This document shows, one piece after another, positions 38,945 to 46,481 of a DNA stretch of 64,000 nt; the stretch's first letter is position 1, and every line of letters begins with the position of its first letter. The stretch covers positions 246,338 through 310,337 of the forward strand of contig NEED01000073.1 of assembly GCA_002110465.1 (NCBI GenBank), in the 5' to 3' direction. The position numbers were made by a program, and so were the translations under genes. The notes below the pieces were generated by a model, which had not been told where the DNA came from, made no database searches, and was given only the letters and a program-made list of their open reading frames with translations. Origin of the DNA: an unicellular cyanobacterium SU2. Its GTDB lineage: Bacteria; Cyanobacteriota; Cyanobacteriia; Cyanobacteriales; Microcystaceae.

Positions 38945-39130
38945 ATGACAACCCATTTTATTACCGCCGAAATCAATCTTCAAGAAAGTCCCTTAAAATT
39001 AAAAAAAGAGATCGAAGCTGAACTCGAAAAACAAGGAGAACCTCTTCGCTGGGCGATTACGGAAGTAGACACTGAAAAACAAACCGCCCACATAGAAGGA
39101 ATTGTCACCACAGCAGACAGTCACAAATAG
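38945..39130 (+). CDS. Small conserved cyanobacterial-type protein
   Basis: A 61-aa protein from the ATG at 38945; an in-frame ATG at 38930 adds five residues. The pattern HFITAEINLQESP...IEAELEKQGEPLRWAITEVD...AHIEGIVT suggests a small alpha/beta fold with three strands. No named family recognised. It stands alone before a MITE-like repeat. Confidence 0.6.
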   Translation: MTTHFITAEINLQESPLKLKKEIEAELEKQGEPLRWAITEVDTEKQTAHIEGIVTTADSHK

Positions 39131-39145
39131 TAATCATTGCATAGT

Positions 39146-39277
39146 TAAGTAAGTGGGCATAATTAAATGTAAAACATAAAAGTTCGTTGTTAGGGCTTGA
39201 GCATCGATGATGCAACACTTTTAAGTTCTAAAGAGCTTATTACTACAAACCTTCGTTTATTTATACCTACCTAATTA
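39146..39277. repeat. MITE-like dispersed repeat, copy B
   Basis: Inverted ends TAAGTAAGTGGGCATAA and TTTATACCTACCTAATTA enclose AAAGTTCGTTGTTAGGGCTTGAGCATCG...CTAAAGAGCTTATTACTACAAACCTT. It is the reverse complement of copy C (61863-62013), about three quarters identical by eye apart from a small insertion in C. Confidence 0.65.
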
Positions 39278-39318
39278 ATAAATAAATATTAACTATTCAC
39301 TATCAACTATTAACTATA

Positions 39319-40428
39319 GTGATTAATCGTCCTTATACCGTTGTATTAATTGTTCCCACCGGAATTGGGGCAGCCATTGGGGGTTACGCGGGGGATGCCC
39401 TTCCGGTTGCCCGTGCTATTTCCCAAGTGTGCGATCGCCTGATCACTCATCCCAACGTTCTCAACGGGGCGCAACTCTACTGGAATCTTCCTAATGCTTT
39501 CTACGTGGAGGGATACGGACTTGATCGCTTTGCCCAAGGAGACTGGGGACTACAACCCGTTCATCAAAACCGAGTGGGACTAATTTTAGATCAAGGCATA
39601 GAACCAGAATTACGGATGCGTCACCTACAGGCTGCCGATGCCACCAGAGCAACCCTAGGACTGGATTTAACCGATTATATCCTTACCGATGCCCCCTTAA
39701 ACGTCGAACTACGCACTGCCGCTTCTGGGACAAGTTGGGGAACCATTGGCAACCCAGACAGTTTACTCAGGGCAGCAGAAACATTAATTACCCAAGCTAA
39801 AGCCCAGGCGATCGCGGTTGTTGCCCGTTTTCGGGATGATCTTGACAGTTCAGCCTTAGATAACTACCGTCATGGTCAAGGAGTTGACCCCTTAGCGGGA
39901 GCAGAAGCGGTCATTTCTCACCTAATTGTCCGTCAATTTGGCATTCCTGCCGCCCATGCCCCTGCTTTAAATCCCTTACCCCTTGATCCGAATCTTTCCC
40001 CCCGTGCTGCGGCCGAAGAACTCGGTTATACTTTCTTGCCTTGCGTTTTAGTGGGGTTGAGTCGTGCGCCTCGGTTTGTTAAGAGAAGGGGAGAGGGGGA
40101 GAGGGGGAGAGGGGGAGAGGATTTTAATTTAGGACTTGCTTCAGATGTAATTTGGGGAAATCAAGTGGATGCAATAGTGATTCCTGAGACAGCTTGTGGA
40201 GGAAGTTCTGTTCTCAGTTTCAGCCAGCATAATACCCGTATTATTACGGTTGCAGAAAACCAAACCCAACTACAAGTTACTCCAGAATCCCTCGGAATAC
40301 AGGCAATTAAGGTAAACTCGTATTTAGAGGCGTTAGGTATTTTAGTCGCTCATCGTGCTGGAATCAGTGTTAATGCCTTGCGTCCTACTGTGTCGTCTCT
40401 GAAGTGTTTCTCTAAAATCTGTGACTAA
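39319..40428 (+). CDS. UPF0284 (CobT-like, TIGR00303-type) protein
   Basis: A 369-aa protein related to nicotinate-nucleotide-dimethylbenzimidazole phosphoribosyltransferase. Typical segments: VPTGIGAAIGGYAGDALPVARAI at the start, YGLDRFAQG, GTSWGTIGNPDSLLRAAE and VIPETACGGSSVLS. Its exact substrate is unknown; a cobamide or nucleotide-base role is inferred from the family. The start is GTG at 39319. An in-frame run of GGGGGAGA-like repeats (40086-40121) inserts Gly/Glu/Arg residues after RFVKR in a surface loop. Its 3' end overlaps the next gene by eight bases. Confidence 0.85.
   Translation: MINRPYTVVLIVPTGIGAAIGGYAGDALPVARAISQVCDRLITHPNVLNGAQLYWNLPNAFYVEGYGLDRFAQGDWGLQPVHQNRVGLILDQGIEPELRMRHLQAADATRATLGLDLTDYILTDAPLNVELRTAASGTSWGTIGNPDSLLRAAETLITQAKAQAIAVVARFRDDLDSSALDNYRHGQGVDPLAGAEAVISHLIVRQFGIPAAHAPALNPLPLDPNLSPRAAAEELGYTFLPCVLVGLSRAPRFVKRRGEGERGRGGEDFNLGLASDVIWGNQVDAIVIPETACGGSSVLSFSQHNTRIITVAENQTQLQVTPESLGIQAIKVNSYLEALGILVAHRAGISVNALRPTVSSLKCFSKICD
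40086..40121. repeat. G-rich short tandem repeat inside UPF0284 gene
   Basis: About four units of GGGGGAGA(G) in frame, coding for a GEGERGRGGE-like stretch. A similar G-rich run on the other strand lies in tpsB (about 9560-9640). Confidence 0.8.
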
Positions 40429-41014
40429 TCCTAACTCATCTGATATGGAACCGTTAACCCGTACCCAAATTTTAGTGGTGATGGGAGTAACGGCAGTTAT
40501 TTTACTTGTTATTGCTAAAATTTGGCAAAAATTAGGGTCTGTTACCCTATTGAGTGTTCAATTAACCTCCCATGCTTTTATTGTTGGTTTAGGGGTAGCT
40601 GGAGGAATTATCATTGCTAGTAGCATTATTTATCGTCTTTGGCCAGCCTATCGTCAGAGTGCGGATACTTACTTAGAATTGGTAATTAAGCCATTAATTT
40701 GGCCCGATTTAATTTGGTTAGGATTATTACCAGGTTTGAGTGAAGAACTGTTGTTTCGTGGAATCATGTTACCCGCATTGGGATTAAATTTACTAGCAGT
40801 CATTCTATCAAGTATTATTTTTGGGGTGCTTCATTTGAGTGGGGCGCAACAGTGGCCTTATGTGATTTGGGCAACGATAGTAGGATTTGCGTTAGGTTAT
40901 AGTGCTTTGATAACGGGTAATTTAGTGGTTCCTATTGTGGCTCATATTATTACTAATTTAGTATCGAGTGGCTTGTGGAAAATTGGTAAGTCGGTGGGAC
41001 TACCTTCTAGTTGA
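40421..41014 (+). CDS. CPBP-family intramembrane glutamic endopeptidase
   Basis: A 197-aa membrane protein with about five helices and the CPBP (Rce1-like/Abi) motifs: EELLFRG with the paired glutamates, FGVLHLSGAQQWPYVIWA with the first His, and PIVAHIITNLVSS with the second His. The start is GTG at 40421, overlapping the UPF0284 stop by eight bases, so the two are probably co-translated. Substrate unknown. Confidence 0.88.
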   Translation: MTNPNSSDMEPLTRTQILVVMGVTAVILLVIAKIWQKLGSVTLLSVQLTSHAFIVGLGVAGGIIIASSIIYRLWPAYRQSADTYLELVIKPLIWPDLIWLGLLPGLSEELLFRGIMLPALGLNLLAVILSSIIFGVLHLSGAQQWPYVIWATIVGFALGYSALITGNLVVPIVAHIITNLVSSGLWKIGKSVGLPSS

Positions 41015-41148
41015 TAGTTGATAGTTGATAGTCCATAGTGAAAATGTTAACAACTAATGTAGGTCAATTATTGTTGATACTTAACCAATAGCTGATTTAA
41101 GTGTATAACTGTTTAATTGATTGTTCATTCATCATTGATAAGTTAAAT

Positions 41149-41595
41149 ATGGAAGTTGAATTTCGAGAGTTTAATCCTTTTGATCTATGGATTTGGTTAG
41201 AATTTGAAACCATTCCTTCCCCCATGGAACAGCAATATATTGAAGAGGTCTTTAATTCCTGGTTTTATTTAGGAAAATTAGGGGCATTTAATGCCGAAAA
41301 TTTACAGGTACAAGACCAGGGAGTTGATATTAGTTATATGGACTATGAGACGAGTACAGCTAACAGTATTATGATGGCTCCCATGCACAATATGGCAGAA
41401 TTTCAATATCGAGGAGTTTGGGGACGCTGTTGGTTTGATTTAGGAACCAGTGATTTAATTGCTTTGGATATTTTGATTAATGCTTTAGGTCAATTAAGTA
41501 AAGAATATGTAACAATTAATAAATTAATTATTGGCGGTGAAAATGAAGATTGGAGAGCCGATGATAAGCGTCAATCAATGTTTGCTGAATCTTAA
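41149..41595 (+). CDS. DUF3531-family protein
   Basis: A 148-aa protein with the cyanobacterial/plastid DUF3531 pattern: VEFREFNPFDLWIWLEF, YIEEVFNSWFYLGKLGAFNAENLQ and DLGTSDLIALDILINALGQLS. The ATG at 41149 is chosen because the conserved region starts there; the frame is open 16 codons further up with no conservation. No membrane segment. Function unknown. Confidence 0.82.
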   Translation: MEVEFREFNPFDLWIWLEFETIPSPMEQQYIEEVFNSWFYLGKLGAFNAENLQVQDQGVDISYMDYETSTANSIMMAPMHNMAEFQYRGVWGRCWFDLGTSDLIALDILINALGQLSKEYVTINKLIIGGENEDWRADDKRQSMFAES

Positions 41596-41637
41596 AATTT
41601 AGCTTTTTGATAGTTTATTGATTTCTTAATAGAAGCA

Positions 41638-41820
41638 ATGCTTAGAAAATCTGAAATATATAGGATTGTTAATGATTATATTGGAGTATCTAATGGATAT
41701 CTGGGCGATTTCTCTTACAAAACCCATCGTGAGTTTTATCCTTATTACTGCGACTTAGATATTAACGTAGACGACTTAAGTTATACTCTATTGGCTGATA
41801 CAAGTTGGGTTGCAGTATGA
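41638..41820 (+). pseudogene. N-terminal fragment of an AbiJ-like protein
   Basis: A 60-residue frame whose sequence IYRIVNDYIGVSNGYLGDFS and YKTHREFYPYYCDLDI resembles the first 45 residues of AbiJ-like N-terminal domains found in abortive-infection/HEPN proteins several times longer. After LDI the similarity is lost and the frame stops. A second tiny frame (41817-41897, 26 codons) overlaps the stop by one codon and is not recognised. This is probably a remnant of a defence gene. The family call is by memory and needs a profile search. Confidence 0.4.
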
Positions 41821-42451
41821 TTGCCTCTATAGATTTTGTTAATAATCGAGTTTTAGTGATTAATAGTGTTGATAAATTTCAAATTTTTAATAATTAACCC
41901 ATTAAAAATTGGTTTCTTTAATCTGCCTTGTATTCTAATCTTGAGTAATTCCTACGAGCGTATATTGAAGACAATCGAGTAACCTGACAGTCAATGATGG
42001 TGTTATTGTTATTTCAACAAGTCTGACAATTTTTCCACAGGTTTTCCACAAGGTTGAGTCATTTAGCTCTTTTTCCTTTGTAGAGTTTCATCGAATGCCC
42101 AAAAGCCTGAACTTGTTAACCAAACCCTAAATAGATTTTTGATATTACTATAGTTTCAGTATCCATAGTTCTAACTCTGATAGCCCCGCATATTATACAA
42201 GCATAACTTGTATAACAATCAAATACAAAAAACGATTAGAGCGACGTTACTAAAGAGCTTTGTTGAAAAATTACTAAAACAAGAGCGACAGACAGGAGAT
42301 ATTAGTCCAAAACGTCGCGGATAATTTACACTAATTTCAATCGAAACTAAAAGTTTTTTCTGCGTTTTTTCCTATCATTTGATCAAAGTGGGGAATGAAC
42401 TTGCATAGAAAATTGCCTATAATCAGCAAAGAGGCAATTTAAGGCGATCGC
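41821..42451. other. Gene-poor region with transposase remnant
   Basis: About 630 bases without an intact gene. The only recognisable content is the IS630-like fragment at 42205-42324. The last 60 bases before the ABC exporter hold a HIP1 site (GCGATCGC) directly at its start codon. Confidence 0.5.
42205..42324 (+). pseudogene. IS630-type transposase (helix-turn-helix part) remnant
   Basis: A 39-codon frame without a start codon reads ...KSFVEKLLKQERQTGDISPKRRG and stop. This pattern is typical of the N-terminal HTH/linker of IS630-family OrfA (SKSFVQKLLKQ.RETG...PK..GG). No DDE domain and no terminal repeats were found nearby, so it is a deep remnant. Confidence 0.5.
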
Positions 42452-44197
42452 ATGGCAACTTCACGACTACGACAACTGGGTCAATATCTCCGTCCTCACT
42501 GGCGACAAGTGTTATGGGGAATGGGTACATTATTTGTGGTTAACGCTTTGGGGGTTTATATTCCCCTATTAATTCGAGATAGTATCGACGATTTGCGTCA
42601 GGCGTTCAGCTTTGATCAAGTATTGTTCTATGTGATTGTCATGTTAGTGCTGGCAACGATTATGTGGATAATTCGCATGATCTCGCGCCTTCTAATTTTT
42701 GGGGTAGGTCGTCAGGTAGAATTTGACCTTAAACAACGTATATTTGAGCATTTACTGACCCTAGAACCCGCCTATTTTTCCACCAATACCTCCGGAGACC
42801 TAATCAGCCGCGCCACCAGTGATGTAGATAATATTCGCCGTTTGGTTGGGTTTGCGGTATTGAGTTTAATTAATACTGTTTTTGCTTACGCTTTAACCCT
42901 TCCTGCTATGTTAGCCATCCACATCCCCTTAAGTGTCTTGGCTGTTGCTGTTTATCCCGTGATGTTGTTTACCGTACAGTTTTTTAGTAGACAACTGCAA
43001 AATCAACAGTTCAAGGTACAAGAAGGACTGTCTGAGATTAGTGAATTAATTCAAGAAGACATGAGTGGGATGGCTTTAATTAAAATTTATGCCCAAGAAG
43101 CTAACGAACGCCGCGCTTTTGATCAACGAAACCGAAAACTACTAAAAGCTAATCTAAAACTCGCCCAAACCCGTAACTTTCTTTTCCCTGTGATCGAAGG
43201 ACTATCTTATATTAGTCTGTTGTTGTTGTTAGCCTTTGGAACCCAAGCGATCACCGAAGGAACTATTAGTATTGGAGATTTTATTGCTCTAATTATTTTA
43301 GTAGAACGGTTAGTATTTCCTACCGCGTTACTAGGATTTACCATTACTGCTTATCAACGGGGAGAAGTGAGTATTGATCGCGTAGAAGCCATCTTTCAAT
43401 CACACCCGAAAGTTCAGGATCAAGACCGACTAAAATCTGTCTCCCCATCAGAGATTAAAGGTCAATTAGTTACCCGTAACCTGAGTTATACCTATCCTGG
43501 GTCAACAACTCCTGCCTTGAAAGAGGTTAACTTTGTGATTAATCCTGGGGAAACTGTCGCTATTGTTGGGCCGATTGGTTGTGGAAAATCTACCTTAGCC
43601 AATGCCTTACCCCGTTTACTTGATATCGCCCCAGGAAAATTGTTTTTAGATGGTCATGATGTCACTGAATTACCTTTAGCCCAGTTGCGGGGAGCGATCG
43701 CCTATGTTCCTCAAGATAGCTTCTTGTTTAGTACCACCATTGAAAATAATATCCGTTACGGCGATCCTTATAAAGAGCGATTTGAGGTAGAATGGGCGGC
43801 GAAGCAAAGCCAAATTGAGCAAGAAATTATGAATTTTCCCCAACAGTATGACACGCTGGTTGGGGAACGGGGGATTACTCTTTCTGGTGGACAGCGACAG
43901 CGTACTGCGTTAGCTAGGGCTTTATTGATGGATGCTCCGGTGTTAATTTTAGATGATGCCTTATCGAGTGTTGATAATAAAACGGCTACCCAGATTTTAG
44001 ATAGTCTTTCCACAGGACAGGGCAAAACTGTTATTTTTATTTCCCATCATCTATCAGCCGCAGCGCAAGCAGATCGGATTTTAGTGATGGAAAAAGGGGA
44101 AATTGTTCAAACAGGAACCCATCAAACTTTATTGCAACAACCTGGATTGTATCAGTCTCTTTGGAATCAACATCAGTTAGAGGAAGTGTACAATTAG
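42452..44197 (+). CDS. ABC transporter, fused permease and ATP-binding domains (MsbA-like exporter)
   Basis: A 581-aa half-transporter. Residues about 15-310 are a six-helix type I exporter domain (LRPHWRQVLWGMGTLFVVNA; TSGDLISRATSDVDNIRRLV coupling region). Residues 335-575 are the ATPase: Walker A GPIGCGKST, signature LSGGQRQRTALARALLMDAP, Walker B VLILDDALSSVD and switch His in ISHHLS. It should work as a dimer exporting lipid, peptide or drug; substrate unknown. The ATG at 42452 lies just after a HIP1 site. Confidence 0.92.
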   Translation: MATSRLRQLGQYLRPHWRQVLWGMGTLFVVNALGVYIPLLIRDSIDDLRQAFSFDQVLFYVIVMLVLATIMWIIRMISRLLIFGVGRQVEFDLKQRIFEHLLTLEPAYFSTNTSGDLISRATSDVDNIRRLVGFAVLSLINTVFAYALTLPAMLAIHIPLSVLAVAVYPVMLFTVQFFSRQLQNQQFKVQEGLSEISELIQEDMSGMALIKIYAQEANERRAFDQRNRKLLKANLKLAQTRNFLFPVIEGLSYISLLLLLAFGTQAITEGTISIGDFIALIILVERLVFPTALLGFTITAYQRGEVSIDRVEAIFQSHPKVQDQDRLKSVSPSEIKGQLVTRNLSYTYPGSTTPALKEVNFVINPGETVAIVGPIGCGKSTLANALPRLLDIAPGKLFLDGHDVTELPLAQLRGAIAYVPQDSFLFSTTIENNIRYGDPYKERFEVEWAAKQSQIEQEIMNFPQQYDTLVGERGITLSGGQRQRTALARALLMDAPVLILDDALSSVDNKTATQILDSLSTGQGKTVIFISHHLSAAAQADRILVMEKGEIVQTGTHQTLLQQPGLYQSLWNQHQLEEVYN

Positions 44198-44289
44198 CGA
44201 AGGGATAAATTTTGTCATTGCGGCATAAAACTAATATGGAATCGTGTTTAGGTTTGTAACAAATCAAAATGTAGAGATGTTATAGTTAG

Positions 44290-44310
44290 TAAAAATATAG
44301 TCAAATATAG
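44290..44310 (+). repeat. Left copy of IS607 terminal inverted repeat
   Basis: Exact reverse complement of 46216-46236 (21 of 21 bases). It lies downstream of tnpB. Confidence 0.9.
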
Positions 44311-44346
44311 ACAGACTGAATTTCATTTCAGAAATTCCCTTCTTTT

Positions 44347-45621
44347 TTACTTTGAGAGATTGATTCTCCTGGGGTGAACTACGCACCTCTCTATCCCATA
44401 GCGATTAAACACATTTGGGAATGCTTTTCTTAAAATATTGTAGGAGCCAATGACATCTGCTTGTACAAGAAAGCCTTGATCAGTTTTATACAAACCTCGC
44501 TTAATTCTTTTCCCTGTAAAGATTGGCTTTCCTGTTTCTTCTCCATAGACTGGAAGAGGATCTAAGTTGAGAAAATTGGAAACACTGGTGTAAGATTCTT
44601 CAGTAATAATTACCTTAATTCCCTCTTTTTGACATTTATAAGTAATCATCTCAATTAGTCTTCCATGAGGAATAGTCACAAATTTTTGATTGTTGACTTT
44701 TCCTAACTCAATTTCCTGTTTCCAACCTGGATTATAGCCAATTACTAATGTGGTAATTTCTTCAGCAATTAAAAGATTCACGAGATAACAACTAGCTTTA
44801 TGAAGATAATCATCAACTTTTTGATTTCGACATCTAGTAAGACGACGAATTTTTTGGGAACTTTGTCGATTACCTTTAAGTAGGGATTGTAAGAATGAGC
44901 GACGTTTATTGTAGAATTGATTTAAGCTTTTTAATGGTTTGCCATTAATCAACAAAGGGATAAAACCCGGTTGATTTGAAGTTACAGCCATCAAATTATC
45001 TACACCTAAATCGATAGCAGCTATCTTGTTATTGCGGTGCGACCCCGCTCCCTCGCAGGGAGCCAGGGAACGCGCACCAAGAGAAGGTTTTAAGAACTGT
45101 TCAGTTGCTTCATAAATCACCTCAATTACATAACAATCACATTTTGGGACAATTCTCACTTCCGCTATTGATTTCTCTACCCTCGTGGGAAACGAGATGG
45201 TGGTTTTGGATAGTTTAATCAATCCCTTTCTCAGAGATACTTTACTCATAGCTTGAATGGTATAGACTAATAAGTTTCTGCCCTTTTCTGTATCTTTATA
45301 ACCTGGGATTTTCGGTTTCCCTAGAAACTTCTCTGAATTCTCTTTATATTCTGATAAACCTCTAAAAAATGACTGCCAGTTTTTTTCTAATCCTCTTAAT
45401 ACTTGCTGTGAAACTTTAGCTGGTAAGGCTTTATATTGTGGAGTCTGTTTCATCAGAGAATCCATCTGATTATAAGTTAAATAGCCATGACCATAAATGA
45501 AATTCTGACGAATTATGTAATTAGCTGCATTATACAAATTTTTGGACTGCCAAGATAATTCATCTATCTCAGCCCAAAATTTATGTCCTTTCTTAATAAT
45601 ATGTCTTTCAGCTAATTTCAT
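44347..45621 (-). CDS. tnpB: TnpB, RNA-guided nuclease of IS607-type element
   Basis: A 424-aa TnpB from the ATG at 45619-45621, which overlaps the tnpA stop as ATGA; a longer frame to 45702 lies inside tnpA and is unlikely. The RuvC catalytic residues are in place: Asp in KIAAIDLGVDNLMAV, Glu in VIITEESYTS and Asp in VQADVIGSYNI. The usual CxxC...CxxC zinc finger between the last two is missing; the stretch reads SNFLNLDPLPVYGEE instead, a form seen in some TnpB lineages. Family members cut DNA using a guide RNA (omega RNA) from the element end. A 43-bp hairpin repeat is inserted in frame just before RuvC-I. Confidence 0.9.
   Translation of the reverse strand: MKLAERHIIKKGHKFWAEIDELSWQSKNLYNAANYIIRQNFIYGHGYLTYNQMDSLMKQTPQYKALPAKVSQQVLRGLEKNWQSFFRGLSEYKENSEKFLGKPKIPGYKDTEKGRNLLVYTIQAMSKVSLRKGLIKLSKTTISFPTRVEKSIAEVRIVPKCDCYVIEVIYEATEQFLKPSLGARSLAPCEGAGSHRNNKIAAIDLGVDNLMAVTSNQPGFIPLLINGKPLKSLNQFYNKRRSFLQSLLKGNRQSSQKIRRLTRCRNQKVDDYLHKASCYLVNLLIAEEITTLVIGYNPGWKQEIELGKVNNQKFVTIPHGRLIEMITYKCQKEGIKVIITEESYTSVSNFLNLDPLPVYGEETGKPIFTGKRIKRGLYKTDQGFLVQADVIGSYNILRKAFPNVFNRYGIERCVVHPRRINLSK
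45036..45078. repeat. Palindromic repeat inserted in tnpB
   Basis: A 43-bp hairpin element: outer arms GGTGCG...CGCACC and inner arms GCTCCCT-CGC-AGGGAGC. It is far more G+C-rich than the gene around it. On the coding strand it gives the odd stretch RSLAPCEGAGSHR, keeping tnpB open. It looks like a small dispersed repeat that landed in a gene. Confidence 0.8.
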
Positions 45622-46193
45622 TTTTCGACCTTTGATTTTAACTCTGCTATGATTTTCTCTGTTTTTCTTTTTGACCTTCTCAGTCCATAAATCCGAGAAC
45701 AAAACGAGGTGATAATTGCGATTAAGTCTTCCATCAGTTCATCTTGTTTATCCTCGCTGTGATTAACAATTTCTAATTTTTTGCCCAGTTCTTTTAAGAG
45801 AAGTTCTATGTAATTAGTTCCAAATCGGGCTAATCGGTCTTTGTGTTCTACTACTAAGACATTATAATTTGGATCTACTAAAATCTTTCCTAATTGTTTC
45901 CGATTATCATTTAACCCACTCCCTATTTCTTTAACTATTTTGTAAATTTTATAGCCACGAGCTATGGAGTAATCTTTGAGTCGTTCTGCTTGGCGATCTA
46001 GATTATCTTTGTTTTCTGCACTAGAAACCCTCGCATAAATACAAGCTATCAAGTCAGATTTGGAGTTTTCTTCATCCAGAATGATGATTGTACCAGTGGG
46101 TGATTGATAACCTCTCAAATTACCTTGTTTCCACCACCTCCAGGCTGTTCGATAACTTATTCCCGCTTTCTTTGCATAGTCTGAAAGTTTCAT
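45618..46193 (-). CDS. tnpA: IS607-family serine recombinase (TnpA)
   Basis: A 191-aa transposase. The N-terminus is a MerR-like helix-turn-helix (KLSDYAKKAGISYRTAWRWW, residues 2-21) and the catalytic resolvase domain begins ACIYARVSS with nucleophile Ser57. Conserved EHKDRLARFG and LMEDLIAIITSFCSRIYG follow. It should cut and join the element ends through a covalent Ser-DNA link. Its stop overlaps the tnpB start (ATGA). Confidence 0.93.
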   Translation of the reverse strand: MKLSDYAKKAGISYRTAWRWWKQGNLRGYQSPTGTIIILDEENSKSDLIACIYARVSSAENKDNLDRQAERLKDYSIARGYKIYKIVKEIGSGLNDNRKQLGKILVDPNYNVLVVEHKDRLARFGTNYIELLLKELGKKLEIVNHSEDKQDELMEDLIAIITSFCSRIYGLRRSKRKTEKIIAELKSKVEK

Positions 46194-46215
46194 GTCTACA
46201 TATTAACATGAATGA

Positions 46216-46236
46216 CTATATTTGACTATATTTTTA
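46216..46236 (-). repeat. Right copy of IS607 terminal inverted repeat
   Basis: Exact reverse complement of 44290-44310. It lies about 20 bases upstream of the tnpA start, so it also overlaps the probable tnpA promoter. Confidence 0.9.
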
Positions 46237-46363
46237 TTGAAAGTTTACGATACCATTTTCATTAACTTGGACTACAAATATGGATCTTGCAGCAGTACAA
46301 GAAAACTTAATAACTAAAACCTAGACACTCAATTCTCAAGGAGTTGGACTCAAAATAAAATTC

Positions 46364-46394
46364 TATTGCCTATTGCCTATTGCCTATTGCCTAT
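46364..46394. repeat. Heptamer tandem repeat (TATTGCC)n
   Basis: About four and a half units of TATTGCC, a known style of cyanobacterial short tandem repeat. It lies in the gene-free stretch between the IS607 element and the hydrolase-like gene. Confidence 0.85.
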
Positions 46395-46481
46395 CCTCAC
46401 TAGCTAGTTTGATCGAAGGTGCAAGATATGAGTAAGAGGTTGCTACCGAGTCTATAAAACGTCTCTATGGAGACTGAATTA

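Larger units (their letters stand above)
44290..46236. mobile_element. IS607-type insertion sequence (serine recombinase + TnpB)
   Basis: A 1.95-kb element bounded by a perfect 21-bp inverted repeat (44290-44310 and 46216-46236; core TAAAAATATAGTCAAATATA). Both ends also carry tandem GACTATATTT-like direct repeats that may bind the transposase. It contains tnpA (IS607-family serine recombinase) and tnpB in one ATGA-coupled operon on the minus strand. Both frames are open, so the element may still move. Exact cut sites cannot be fixed here, since IS607 elements make no target duplication. Confidence 0.75.

Noticed and set aside
45622..45702. Extended N-terminus of TnpB
   Set aside because: The extra 27 codons lie inside tnpA in another frame; ATGA coupling at 45618-45621 gives a better start.
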